From Shewanella sp. MR-4 (GTDB taxonomy: Bacteria > Pseudomonadota > Gammaproteobacteria > Enterobacterales > Shewanellaceae): DNA of 64,000 nt. Numbering within the stretch: the first letter of the stretch is position 1; each line of letters begins with the position of its first letter. The position numbers were made by a program, and so were the translations under genes. The notes under the pieces were generated by a model. That model did not search any database. It worked only from the letters and a program-made list of their open reading frames with translations, and was not told where the DNA came from. Location of the stretch: positions 186,001 through 250,000 of the forward strand of contig NC_008321.1 of assembly GCF_000014685.1 (NCBI RefSeq). The letters are read 5' to 3'. Positions 54,520 to 63,335 of the stretch are shown one piece after another.

Positions 54520-54912
54520 ATGGCTAAAGTTCCGTCACGTTCTCCGCGTAAGCGCGTACGTAAACAGGTTGCAGATGGCATGGCTCATATCCATGCTTCT
54601 TTCAACAACACAATTGTCACCATTACAGATCGTCAAGGTAATGCGTTGTCATGGGCTACTTCAGGTGGTTCAGGTTTCCGTGGTTCACGTAAATCTACTC
54701 CATTTGCTGCACAGGTAGCTGCTGAGCGTGCAGGTGCTGCTGCTCAAGACTACGGTTTAAAAAACCTTGAAGTGTTTGTGAAGGGTCCAGGTCCAGGTCG
54801 TGAATCAGCCATTCGTGCGCTGAACGCTGTTGGTTACAAAATTACCAACATTACCGATGTGACGCCGATCCCTCATAATGGTTGTCGTCCTCCTAAAAAG
54901 CGTCGTGTATAA
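54520..54912 (+). CDS. rpsK: 30S ribosomal protein S11
   Basis: 130 aa; platform protein at the E site. Conserved [15 protein letters not shown] and the C-terminal [13 protein letters not shown] with the Asn-Gly site known to form isoaspartate. Confidence 0.98.
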
Positions 54913-54943
54913 CGCGTTTCATTAGGATAGTTGGAGAAAGATC

Positions 54944-55564
54944 ATGGCAAGATACTTGGGTCCCAAGCTCAAGCTCAGCCGCCGAGAAGGTACTGACCTT
55001 TTCTTAAAAAGCGGTGTGAGAGCAATCGATTCAAAGTGTAAACTGGAATCAGCACCTGGACAGCATGGCGCTCGTAAGCCACGTCTGTCAGAGTACGGTT
55101 TACAGTTACGCGAAAAACAAAAAGTTCGTCGTATTTACGGTGTGTTAGAAAAACAATTCCGTAACTACTACAAAGAGGCTGCACGTCTGAAAGGCAACAC
55201 TGGTGAGAACCTGTTGCAACTTTTAGAAACTCGTTTAGATAACGTTGTTTATCGTATGGGTTTCGGTGCGACTCGTGCAGAATCACGTCAGCTAGTGAGC
55301 CATAAATCTGTTATGGTTAACGGTCGTGTTGTTAACATTCCGTCATTCAAAGTGTCTGCGAATGATGTTGTAAGCATCCGTGAAAAGTCACGCACTCAAG
55401 CTCGTATCAAAGCGGCTTTAGAAGTGGCTGCTCAACGCGAGAAGCCTACATGGGTTGAAGTCGACAGCGCGAAAATGGAAGGTGCTTTCAAGCGTATTCC
55501 AGAACGTAGCGATTTGTCTGCGGAAATTAACGAACAGCTGATCGTCGAGCTTTACTCTAAGTAA
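54944..55564 (+). CDS. rpsD: 30S ribosomal protein S4
   Basis: 206 aa; 16S assembly initiator, alpha-operon repressor and antitermination helper. It lacks the zinc cysteines of some bacterial S4s, and the S4 RNA-binding domain ([25 protein letters not shown] in part) is complete. Confidence 0.98.
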
Positions 55565-55588
55565 GGCTAACAAACAAGAGAGGACACA

Positions 55589-56578
55589 ATGCAGGGTTCT
55601 GTTACAGAATTTCTTAAACCGCGTCTCGTTGATATCGAGCAGGTTAACTCAACACGTGCCAAGGTTACTTTGGAACCGCTTGAGCGTGGTTTCGGCCACA
55701 CTTTAGGTAACGCGTTGCGTCGCATCCTATTGTCGTCTATGCCCGGCTGCGCGGTTACCGAAGTCGAGATTGACGGCGTGCTGCACGAATACAGCAGTAA
55801 GGAAGGCGTACAAGAAGATATCCTTGAAATCTTGCTGAACCTGAAAGGGTTAGCAGTGACTATCGAGGGTAAAGACGAGGCTATGCTTACATTAAGCAAG
55901 TCCGGCGCAGGCCCTGTCATCGCAGCAGATATCACGCATGATGGTGATGTCACTATCGTGAATCCTGATCATGTTATCTGTCATTTAACAGGTAACAATG
56001 ATATCAGCATGCGTATTCGCGTTGAGCGTGGTCGTGGTTATGTGCCAGCATCTGCTCGTGCACAGACTGAAGACGATGACCGCCCAATCGGCCGCTTGCT
56101 GGTTGATGCTTCTTTCTCGCCAGTTGCACGTATTGCCTACAATGTAGAAGCAGCACGTGTGGAACAGCGTACTGACTTGGATAAACTCGTTATCGATATG
56201 ACCACTAACGGTACTATCGATCCTGAGGAAGCTATCCGTCGTTCTGCAACCATCTTAGCTGAACAGCTGGATGCGTTCGTTGAGCTGCGCGACGTGACTG
56301 AGCCAGAAATGAAAGAAGAGAAGCCGGAGTTCGATCCGATTCTGTTGCGTCCTGTCGACGATTTAGAGCTAACTGTACGTTCGGCTAACTGCTTGAAAGC
56401 CGAAGCGATTCATTACATCGGAGATCTGGTACAGCGTACTGAAGTTGAGCTGCTGAAGACCCCTAACTTAGGTAAGAAATCTCTTACTGAAATTAAGGAC
56501 GTTTTAGCTTCTCGCGGACTGTCGTTAGGTATGCGTCTGGAAAACTGGCCTCCAGCTAGTTTAGCAGACGACCTATAA
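55589..56578 (+). CDS. rpoA: RNA polymerase subunit alpha
   Basis: 329 aa as in E. coli. The N-terminal domain dimerises and assembles beta/beta'; the C-terminal domain ([14 protein letters not shown], then [16 protein letters not shown]) keeps the UP-element and activator contact residues. Confidence 0.99.
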
Positions 56579-56618
56579 GTCTCAGGTTTGTACAGATTTA
56601 GGTTATAAGGATTAGGTC

Positions 56619-57014
56619 ATGCGCCATCGTAAGAGTGGTCGTCAACTTAACCGCAACAGCAGCCACCGCCAAGCTATGTTCCGTAACATGGCAAGCTCAC
56701 TGGTTCGTCATGAGATCATCAAGACAACCGTAGCTAAAGCGAAAGAACTGCGTCGCGTAGTTGAGCCTCTGATAACACTTGCTAAGAGTGACAGCGTTGC
56801 AAACCGTCGTTTAGCGTTTGCACGTACTCGCGACGCTGAAGTCGTAGGTAAGTTATTCACTGAATTGGGTCCACGTTACCAGGAACGTCCTGGTGGCTAC
56901 ACCCGTATCCTTAAGTGCGGTTTACGTGCTGGTGATAAAGCCCCAATGGCTTACATCGAGCTAGTAGGTCGTCCAGAAGCTGCTCAAGCTGTTGAAGTTG
57001 AAGCTGCTGAGTAA
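56619..57014 (+). CDS. rplQ: 50S ribosomal protein L17
   Basis: 131 aa, MRHRKSGRQLNRNSSHRQAM; tunnel-exit protein, last gene of the alpha operon, with a short acidic C-terminal tail. Confidence 0.98.
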   Translation: MRHRKSGRQLNRNSSHRQAMFRNMASSLVRHEIIKTTVAKAKELRRVVEPLITLAKSDSVANRRLAFARTRDAEVVGKLFTELGPRYQERPGGYTRILKCGLRAGDKAPMAYIELVGRPEAAQAVEVEAAE

Positions 57015-57033
57015 TTAAGGCTACAAAGTTTGA

Positions 57034-57067
57034 AAAACCGGGCTCTAAGCCCGGTTTTTTGTTTTTA
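57034..57067 (+). terminator. Terminator after rplQ
   Basis: AAAAACCGGGCT, CTA, AGCCCGGTTTTTTGTTTTT. The A-run on the left could also serve the convergent gene ending at 57079. Confidence 0.9.
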
Positions 57068-57078
57068 GCACTTTTTAG

Positions 57079-58083
57079 TTAATCCACCCAAGTCGTTTGT
57101 TTTTCAATTTCCTTCGGCAGTGTAAGTTGCCATTTCTTCATACCTGAATAGCTAAATCGATATTGCCCTAGGTCGTCCGTGACGGGGAAGATATTCTCTG
57201 GGGTCACGCCGTCGAGAATGCGCTGTGCCATATCCGCTGCGATCGTGCCATGATGATAGCCATCAAGTACATAGCCTCCTATATTGCCCTTGGCATAGAT
57301 GCTAAACCCCCAGAAGCCAAAATTAGGTATAGGCGTATTACTTGCTATCCACTCTAATAATTGGTCTGCATTAACCGACTGCTCCTGCTCATTTCTAACG
57401 GCATGATATAAGGCAACAACAATAGCGCTATAACCATTGTCTTTCGCTGAGTTGACTTGTTGCTGCCATTCCTTAAGGGTTGCCAACTTAAGCACATGAA
57501 TTTCGATATCACTGATGAGGCTAGTCGATTGGTTGCTGATATAGTTGGCTGTAAGCTTTGAGGTATTACTGTCATCGAACAGCACTAAAATTTTTCTGTG
57601 TTTTTGCGGCGGGAGAATTCTCTGTAACAATAGCAATGAACGTTTCAGCAAGGGCCTCTCCAGCACGCCTGTAAAGCGCTTGTAGTCGTTTAAATGGTAT
57701 TCCCTTGGATTGATATTCACACCAAGGTAAACCACCGGAATTTGGCTGTCATTAAGACGTTGATGGAGATAGTTCACCGCATTGTCGTCTGCAAGGATAA
57801 CGAGCTGAGGTGTTTGTTGTTTTATAAATTGCCAAGCCAGTTCGGCTCGCTCCACATAGCGCTCCTTAGGTAGGCGTTTGGTGTCCATCTCGAAGTGGAG
57901 TACTTGATGTTCAGGGGTAATTTTATCGAGTATGGCTTGATAATATTGTCTATCCCAAAGGTAGCTCTGATGATAACTCTCAATCACTACTACTTTAGCG
58001 GCAAATAGCGCGGCAGGGTAACAGATGGGTATCAGGAGAAGGAACAGTCGCCATCTTCTTAGCAGTGGCTTTATTGTTTTCAT
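57079..58083 (-). CDS. Periplasmic-binding-fold protein, orphan (ABC substrate-binding-like)
   Basis: 334 aa with a signal peptide (basic MKTIKPLLRRWR, hydrophobic core to about residue 27, likely cut after ALFAA). The remainder resembles the type 1 periplasmic-binding fold seen in stand-alone ABC substrate-binding-like proteins and in sensor domains of histidine kinases and GGDEF proteins: alternating strands and helices such as KVVVIESYHQSY, PQLVILADDNAVNYL, IPVVYLGVNINP and KILVLFDDS. There is no ABC permease or ATPase, kinase or cyclase next to it. Ligand and partner are unknown. The 120-base gap to ccmE shows only the ccm terminator. Confidence 0.65.
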   Translation of the reverse strand: MKTIKPLLRRWRLFLLLIPICYPAALFAAKVVVIESYHQSYLWDRQYYQAILDKITPEHQVLHFEMDTKRLPKERYVERAELAWQFIKQQTPQLVILADDNAVNYLHQRLNDSQIPVVYLGVNINPREYHLNDYKRFTGVLERPLLKRSLLLLQRILPPQKHRKILVLFDDSNTSKLTANYISNQSTSLISDIEIHVLKLATLKEWQQQVNSAKDNGYSAIVVALYHAVRNEQEQSVNADQLLEWIASNTPIPNFGFWGFSIYAKGNIGGYVLDGYHHGTIAADMAQRILDGVTPENIFPVTDDLGQYRFSYSGMKKWQLTLPKEIEKQTTWVD

Positions 58084-58146
58084 ATGCAGTTTCCTGTCGG
58101 AATACTGATTTGATTATAGTTCACTCTCCAGCAGTTCTCGGCCAAT

Positions 58147-58172
58147 AAAAAAGCCTCCGAAGAGGCCTTTTA
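58147..58172 (-). terminator. Terminator after ccmE
   Basis: On the minus strand: AAGGCCTC, TTCG tetraloop, GAGGCTTTTTT, 25 bases past the ccmE stop. Confidence 0.85.
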
Positions 58173-58195
58173 GGTATTTAGCGACACGATAATGC

Positions 58196-58681
58196 TTATT
58201 GCGCTGCCGATTTCTGCTGGCTGTAATCAAGCTTCTCATGTTTTTGGCCCATGGCCTCTGCTACTTCTGGCGGCATGTAGTTTTCATCATGCTTAGCCAG
58301 AACTTCGGTCGCGGCCAACTTGCCGTCTTCACCTAGTACGCCTTGCGCCACGATGCCTTGTCCTTCACGGAACAGATCGGGCAGCAGATCGTCGTAGGTC
58401 ACCATGATTTCGCCGCCTAATGAATCGTGAACGGCAAACTGTACATGCAGGCTGTTTGGGTCGCGCACCATAGAGCCGACCGTTACCATGCCGCCCACAC
58501 GAATACGCTGACCCGCTTCGGGTTTAACGCCGGTGTCGGCCTTACCGTTAACGATTTCAGACGGTGTATAGAATAAGTTCAAGTTGGAGTTCAGCGCATA
58601 CAGCAGTAGCGAAGCAATCGCGGCTACGCCACCGATCAATGCTATGGCTAACGTCAGTCTCTTTTTGCGTCTTGGGTTCAC
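58196..58681 (-). CDS. ccmE: Cytochrome c-type biogenesis heme chaperone CcmE
   Basis: 161 aa. An N-terminal membrane anchor (about 9-29) and a periplasmic OB-fold. Heme is carried covalently on H131 in LAKHDENYMPPEV, with Y135 nearby. Takes heme from CcmABCD and passes it to CcmF/CcmH. Overlaps ccmD by four bases (ATGA). Confidence 0.97.
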   Translation of the reverse strand: MNPRRKKRLTLAIALIGGVAAIASLLLYALNSNLNLFYTPSEIVNGKADTGVKPEAGQRIRVGGMVTVGSMVRDPNSLHVQFAVHDSLGGEIMVTYDDLLPDLFREGQGIVAQGVLGEDGKLAATEVLAKHDENYMPPEVAEAMGQKHEKLDYSQQKSAAQ

Positions 58682-58878
58682 GATTTGGTACTCCTAGTTT
58701 CTTTGAGGCGCTCTTCGCGGTTCATCTTCTTCGCTATTTCAATTAGCACTTTGCGCTTTTGGCGCGCGCTGGTGATGATCAGCGTCGATAAACAGAAGAA
58801 GGTCACGCCATAGGCAAGCCACACATAAAATGCATAGCCACCCATGTTAAAAAAATCACTGATAGAATCGAATTGCAT
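58678..58878 (-). CDS. ccmD: Heme exporter protein CcmD
   Basis: 66 aa with one membrane helix (GGYAFYVWLAYGVTFFCLSTLII) and a basic cytoplasmic tail; needed to release holo-CcmE from CcmC. Overlaps ccmC by one base and ccmE by four. Confidence 0.93.
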   Translation of the reverse strand: MQFDSISDFFNMGGYAFYVWLAYGVTFFCLSTLIITSARQKRKVLIEIAKKMNREERLKETRSTKS

Positions 58879-59624
58879 TATTTGACCTCCTCAGCTTTGG
58901 CAAGTTCACGCACCCAGGGGCGCATGCCGTTTCTTGCTAAGATTTCTGCTCTAAATCTCACAATAGTGATAGCCCCTATCATAAGGCCGAAACCTAAAAT
59001 ATTGATTAAAAGTGGGTACAACATTTCACTCGACATAGTCGATTTAGAGGTAATTTTAATGGTGGAGGGTTGGTGCAGTGAGCTCCACCATTCCACTGAG
59101 TATTTGATGATCGGAATGTTGATCACGCCAACGATCGCTAAGATCCCTGCTGCACGCGCGGCGAGAACTTTATCCTCAAAAGAAGCGTAGAGTGAAATCA
59201 CACCTAAGTAGAGGAATAGTAGTACTAATTCAGAGGTCAGACGCGCATCCCATACCCACCAAGTGCCCCACATGGGTTTACCCCAAGCGGCACCAGTAAA
59301 GAGGGCAATAAAGGTGATTACTGCACCGATAGGCGCAATAGAAGCGGCTGCCCAGTCTGCCAGTTTAACTTGCCAGACTAAACCGATAAATGCCGCTGTC
59401 GCCATCCCCATATAAGCTGCCATCGACATAGAAGCGGCTGGAACGTGGATAAAGATGATACGGTAGCTATCACCCTGTTGGTAATCTGTTGGGGCAAACA
59501 TCAATCCCCAAACGGTGCCTACGGTAATAAAAAGACAGGCTAGGGTAGCAAACCATGGAAATAACGTTCCTGATAATTTGTAAGCGCGTTCAGGATCCGC
59601 GTAAGGGTGTAACCATTTCCACAT
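58878..59624 (-). CDS. ccmC: Heme export and handling protein CcmC
   Basis: 248 aa, six membrane helices, with the tryptophan-rich WWD heme-binding motif in WGTWWVWDARLTSE and flanking histidines. Loads heme onto CcmE together with CcmD. Starts two bases after ccmB. Confidence 0.97.
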   Translation of the reverse strand: MWKWLHPYADPERAYKLSGTLFPWFATLACLFITVGTVWGLMFAPTDYQQGDSYRIIFIHVPAASMSMAAYMGMATAAFIGLVWQVKLADWAAASIAPIGAVITFIALFTGAAWGKPMWGTWWVWDARLTSELVLLFLYLGVISLYASFEDKVLAARAAGILAIVGVINIPIIKYSVEWWSSLHQPSTIKITSKSTMSSEMLYPLLINILGFGLMIGAITIVRFRAEILARNGMRPWVRELAKAEEVK

Positions 59625-59625
59625 T

Positions 59626-60312
59626 TTAGTTAGTACTCACTCGCAGAGATGCACCAATAGCAAAGGGTGCTAAGGTTAACGAACCGATCAACATGGCGCC
59701 AATTATAGCGAGCTGACCATCATAGGGTAAATTCATTCCTGCCGCATCTATGGCGCTGGTCGCGAAAATCAGCACAGGAATATAAAGCGGTAGGATCAGT
59801 AAACTCAGTAACACGCCGCCTTTACGTAAACCAACGGTTAAAGCCACACCAATGGCGCCGAGGAGCGACAATACCGGTGTTCCTAACGCCAGAGTCGCGA
59901 TCAGTGCGCCATAGCTGTTGGCTTCTAGGTTGAGTAACACCGCGAGCAGGGGCGCGATAATAATTAATGGCACGCCAGTCAGTAGCCAATGGGCTAGCAC
60001 TTTGGCCAATACTAATACCGAGAGTGGCTGTGGGCTGAGCAGCATTTGCTCTAAACTACCGTCACTGAAGTCGGCTTTAAATAGGCGCTCGAGTGACAAC
60101 ATCGATGCCAGTAGGGCAGCAACCCAAATAATCCCTGGGGCAATGCGAGCCAACATTTGTGGTTCAGGGCCAATACCGAGTGGAAATAAGGTCACGACCA
60201 TGATGAAGAATAACAAGGGATTAAAGATATCTCCGCGATGACGAATGGCGATTTTTAGATCCCGCTGCAGTAGCGTGAAAAACGCTGTAGTAAAGCTGAT
60301 GCCTCTTTTCAT
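59626..60312 (-). CDS. ccmB: Heme exporter permease CcmB
   Basis: 228 aa, about six membrane helices. ABC membrane subunit partnered with CcmA; N-terminal LLQRDLKIAIRHRGDIFNPLLFF is typical. 11 bases after ccmA. Confidence 0.97.
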   Translation of the reverse strand: MKRGISFTTAFFTLLQRDLKIAIRHRGDIFNPLLFFIMVVTLFPLGIGPEPQMLARIAPGIIWVAALLASMLSLERLFKADFSDGSLEQMLLSPQPLSVLVLAKVLAHWLLTGVPLIIIAPLLAVLLNLEANSYGALIATLALGTPVLSLLGAIGVALTVGLRKGGVLLSLLILPLYIPVLIFATSAIDAAGMNLPYDGQLAIIGAMLIGSLTLAPFAIGASLRVSTN

Positions 60313-60323
60313 TATGCCAAACC

Positions 60324-60974
60324 TTATACGAAGCGATAATCTAGACGAATTTTACGAAGCCTATCATCTTTGATAATGCCCATATCTTGGTGGGTGGTGA
60401 GGATCACACAGCCACCATTATCCGCATGTTGAATAAATAATTGCTCAAGCTCTTCGACACCTTTTTTATCAATGGCTGTAAAAGGTTCATCGAGGATCCA
60501 CACTTTACAATCGTTATGCCAAAGTCTTGCTAATGCGGTGCGGCGATGTTGACCTGCGGATAAATGTCCAGCCAGCGCTTCTTCGAATCCAGCTAAATTC
60601 ACTTTAGCTAAAATAGCTGCAGTATCAAAATCATCATAGCCACTGATTCTTAAATTGAAGTTAAGGTTTTCTTCAGCGGTTAATTCGGATTTCACCCCTG
60701 CGAGATGGCCTAAATACAACAAATCTTCGTTATATTCATCGCGGCAACGATTGATATCTTCGTTGAGATAAAAGGTTTGCCCAGCGTAAGGGCGAGATAA
60801 GCCTGCCAATATACGTAATAAGCTGGTTTTGCCGGCGCCATTTGGGCCCTCAATCTGGATGATATCGCCAGCATTTATATCAAAACTTAGTTCATCAAAT
60901 AGGATGCGTTCTTCGCGGATACATGTCAGCTTGCTCGCCGATACCAGTGTGTTTACTGAAGTTATATTTGTCAC
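60324..60974 (-). CDS. ccmA: Heme exporter ATP-binding protein CcmA
   Basis: 216 aa ABC ATPase: Walker A GPNGAGKTS, signature LSAGQHRRTALARL, Walker B VWILDEPFTAID, switch His in LTTHQD. Its ATPase releases heme-loaded CcmE from CcmC. Start is GTG at 60974 after AGAGGG. Leads ccmABCDE. Confidence 0.96.
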   Translation of the reverse strand: MTNITSVNTLVSASKLTCIREERILFDELSFDINAGDIIQIEGPNGAGKTSLLRILAGLSRPYAGQTFYLNEDINRCRDEYNEDLLYLGHLAGVKSELTAEENLNFNLRISGYDDFDTAAILAKVNLAGFEEALAGHLSAGQHRRTALARLWHNDCKVWILDEPFTAIDKKGVEELEQLFIQHADNGGCVILTTHQDMGIIKDDRLRKIRLDYRFV

Positions 60975-61299
60975 TGAACCCTCTATCTCAAGCCGGAAGG
61001 AAACACAAGTGATTCTAACACAAACGATATTGCGGGGTTTACACTTGCTTAATACTAGATGTCAGCAATTTGATGTGGTTCCAATAACCGCAATATTTCT
61101 CGTACAAATCGAACTTTTTTAATACTTGCTAATATATTAACGAATTTGTCACGCTTGTCGCCTTATATCATTTGTGCTGAGATTCTAATCACAAAAAGAT
61201 GAGATTTATTGAAGTTTGTAGTAATCTTAGTCCGCTATAATGAGTCTGCCTCAAAGGGCAGCGAGAGCTTTGTACGTATTTGCATTAGGAACATTGAAC
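60975..61299. promoter_or_regulatory. Divergent ccmA-scyA control region
   Basis: A 325-base gap. A consensus TATAAT at 61236-61241 fits the scyA promoter; the nearest -35-like sequence (TTGAAG at 61209) is too far at 21 bases, so an activator may be required. I saw no clear CRP or FNR site: a TGTG...CACA pair near 61173-61193 has the wrong spacing. The ccmA promoter is not obvious. Confidence 0.4.
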
Positions 61300-61599
61300 A
61301 TGAAAAAACTGTTAGCAATGACTGCAGTCGCTGCTTTGACTATGTCAGTCAACGTTTCAGCTCAAGATGCTGAAGCTATTTTCAACAAGGCATGTACCGT
61401 ATGCCACAGTATGGGTGTTGCTGGTGCTCCAAAGGCGCACAATGCTGCTGAGTGGGAACCACGCTTAGCAAAAGGTATGGACACTCTGTTACACAGTGTG
61501 AAAACAGGTTTAAACGCAATGCCACCAGGTGGTATGTGTACTGATTGTACTGACGAAGATTACAAAGCAGCTATCGAGTTTATGTCTAAAGCTCAGTAA
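61300..61599 (+). CDS. scyA: Small monoheme cytochrome c5
   Basis: 99 aa with a signal peptide (cut after VNVSA). One heme site C32-T-V-C35-H36, axial methionine M74 in NAMPPGG, and the C80/C83 pair of class c5 cytochromes (GGMCTDC). It shuttles electrons in the periplasm; in S. oneidensis ScyA passes electrons to the cytochrome c peroxidase and cbb3 oxidase. The start at 61300 follows AGGAAC and begins the signal peptide; an earlier ATG at 61240 is in the promoter. It sits inside the ccm cluster that matures it. Confidence 0.93.
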   Translation: MKKLLAMTAVAALTMSVNVSAQDAEAIFNKACTVCHSMGVAGAPKAHNAAEWEPRLAKGMDTLLHSVKTGLNAMPPGGMCTDCTDEDYKAAIEFMSKAQ

Positions 61600-61614
61600 T
61601 TTTTCAGTGTTAAC

Positions 61615-61642
61615 AAAAAACCGGCATTAGCCGGTTTTTTTT
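61615..61642. terminator. Terminator between scyA and ccmI
   Basis: AAAAAACCGGC, ATTA, GCCGGTTTTTTTT; symmetric, so it can serve the convergent ccmI as well. Confidence 0.9.
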
Positions 61643-61688
61643 ATGTCTGCGCTAAGCCGAAACTTAGCGCTAGGTGAGGATGGATAAC

Positions 61689-62936
61689 TTATTGCACCTG
61701 AGTATCTAGTACTAAGTTTGCGGTTTCACCCACATTCACTTTGCTAACCTTGCCTTGAATGTCACCCGCTTGAGGCTTGATATTGCCATGCTTAGACAAC
61801 ACCGCGATCACTTCAACGCTCGCAGTTTGGCTTAGTTTCACGTCGCCACCCATGCCAGTGCTGTCATCTAAGGTGACTGTTATTGGTAAGGATTTTGCGC
61901 TGACCTTAGTCGCAGCTAATGGCACTTTAGGGCCTTCAGTTGCGCGGGCGAATACAAAGATAGTGTCTTCTGGGCTTGCTTGTGCTGCTAGCTCAGGTGA
62001 AATTGAAATTTCGATGCTTACGGATTTCGTCGCAACTTTTGCCTGTTTGTGTACGTCATCGTTAGGCATGCCAGCAGTTTCGCCTTGCATACGCAGGTTG
62101 GCTGTTTCAATCGCATTCATCAGTGCGGCGCGGTCAACATCGGTGCGGTCGCTGCTTAGAATGGCTTGCCATGAATCAATGGCCTTTTGATAGTTAGCCG
62201 TGAAGAAAGCATCCATACCCACGAGCAGTAATGTCGATGGATCCAGTGGATCTAATGCTAAGGATTCATCAATTAAGGCTTGGATTTGCGGTGTCATTTG
62301 CTGACCGTTTTTGTAGTACAGTGCAGTTGCTTTAGGGCCAAGTAGCTCTGCATGCTTACCGACTAAATCCATGACTTTATCGAACGCGGCAACGGCTTTA
62401 TCGAATTGGTTTGCCGAAATATAAGCATGTCCAAGGCTGAACCAAGCTTGGCTGTTTTCAGGCTCGGCTTGTACTTGGGCTTCCATCATTTGTACGCGTT
62501 GCGCCATGATTTGCGCTGCGTCCATACCCGCATGTGGGTTAGCAGGTTGAGTATTACCAATATTCTCAAAAGCGCCTAAATGCTGATAGAGGTAACCTGA
62601 GATCGCAATCAAGCAAACTGACATGATTGATGGCCACAGAATGCTCTTAGGTTTGATTTGATTGACGAGTGAATCATCGCTCGCTTGTTTGATATCTTGG
62701 AGCAGGCTGATTTCTAACTCTTTCTTTAGAGCATCAAACTCTGCTTGGTCGAGTAGTTCTTCATTAAGCTCTTTCTCGAGAGTGGCAAGACGTTCATTGA
62801 ACAACTCAAGGTTAGTTTGTTTGCGAACGCCGGCTTCTTCAGTGCGTAACAACTTTTGCTGTCTGAAATGCGGGATCCAGATCAGCATTAAGCTGACCAA
62901 CACAACAAGCGCAATAAAAATCCAAAATGTCGTCAT
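61689..62936 (-). CDS. ccmI: Cytochrome c biogenesis factor CcmI
   Basis: 415 aa. Two membrane helices (about 2-24 and 95-112) bracket a cytoplasmic loop; the periplasmic part has TPR-like repeats (SQAWFSLGHAYISANQFDKAV, and further copies) that hold apocytochrome, then a C-terminal beta domain. It works with CcmF/CcmH at heme ligation. The start MTTFWIF at 62936 puts the first helix at the N-terminus; an upstream ATG at 62963 adds nine polar residues. It faces away from ccmF. Confidence 0.9.
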   Translation of the reverse strand: MTTFWIFIALVVLVSLMLIWIPHFRQQKLLRTEEAGVRKQTNLELFNERLATLEKELNEELLDQAEFDALKKELEISLLQDIKQASDDSLVNQIKPKSILWPSIMSVCLIAISGYLYQHLGAFENIGNTQPANPHAGMDAAQIMAQRVQMMEAQVQAEPENSQAWFSLGHAYISANQFDKAVAAFDKVMDLVGKHAELLGPKATALYYKNGQQMTPQIQALIDESLALDPLDPSTLLLVGMDAFFTANYQKAIDSWQAILSSDRTDVDRAALMNAIETANLRMQGETAGMPNDDVHKQAKVATKSVSIEISISPELAAQASPEDTIFVFARATEGPKVPLAATKVSAKSLPITVTLDDSTGMGGDVKLSQTASVEVIAVLSKHGNIKPQAGDIQGKVSKVNVGETANLVLDTQVQ

Positions 62937-63335
62937 TGTTTCTATATTCACTTTAGTTTGCATAAAAGCGGTTGTTACCGCCGGCTTGGAAGCAAGATTA
63001 TACGTAAAGATTATTCATTGAACAGTAATATAAGACCATCATTGCTGTGAAAACTGAGAGTTGGGCACTGGTTCACAAATTGATCCATCTGGTAAATATT
63101 GTATGAAACTTAAGGCTCATTTATCTGTCACATGCAAAACTGTAGGCCTGTGGTGGCTCCATTGAGACAAAAATCGAGAATGAGACAAGTCACCCAGTTT
63201 TGTATGAAATAGGCAGACAGGAACAATAGCAAATACTAAAATGAACCAAATTTCGTGCATTTGTGTGAACAGCATGTTGTGCGTTGGTCTAGAGTCTTTC
63301 TAAATCAACATATTATTAGAGACTGAGGAAAACCC
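62937..63335. other. Divergent ccmI-ccmF intergenic region
   Basis: About 400 bases with no convincing coding frame. The TATTAT at 63311-63316 could be a ccmF -10. I see no hairpin or operator I would name. Confidence 0.4.

Noticed and set aside
61173..61193. Possible CRP site upstream of scyA (TGTG...CACA)
   Set aside because: The spacing between the half sites is 13 bases, not the 8 required for a CRP palindrome.
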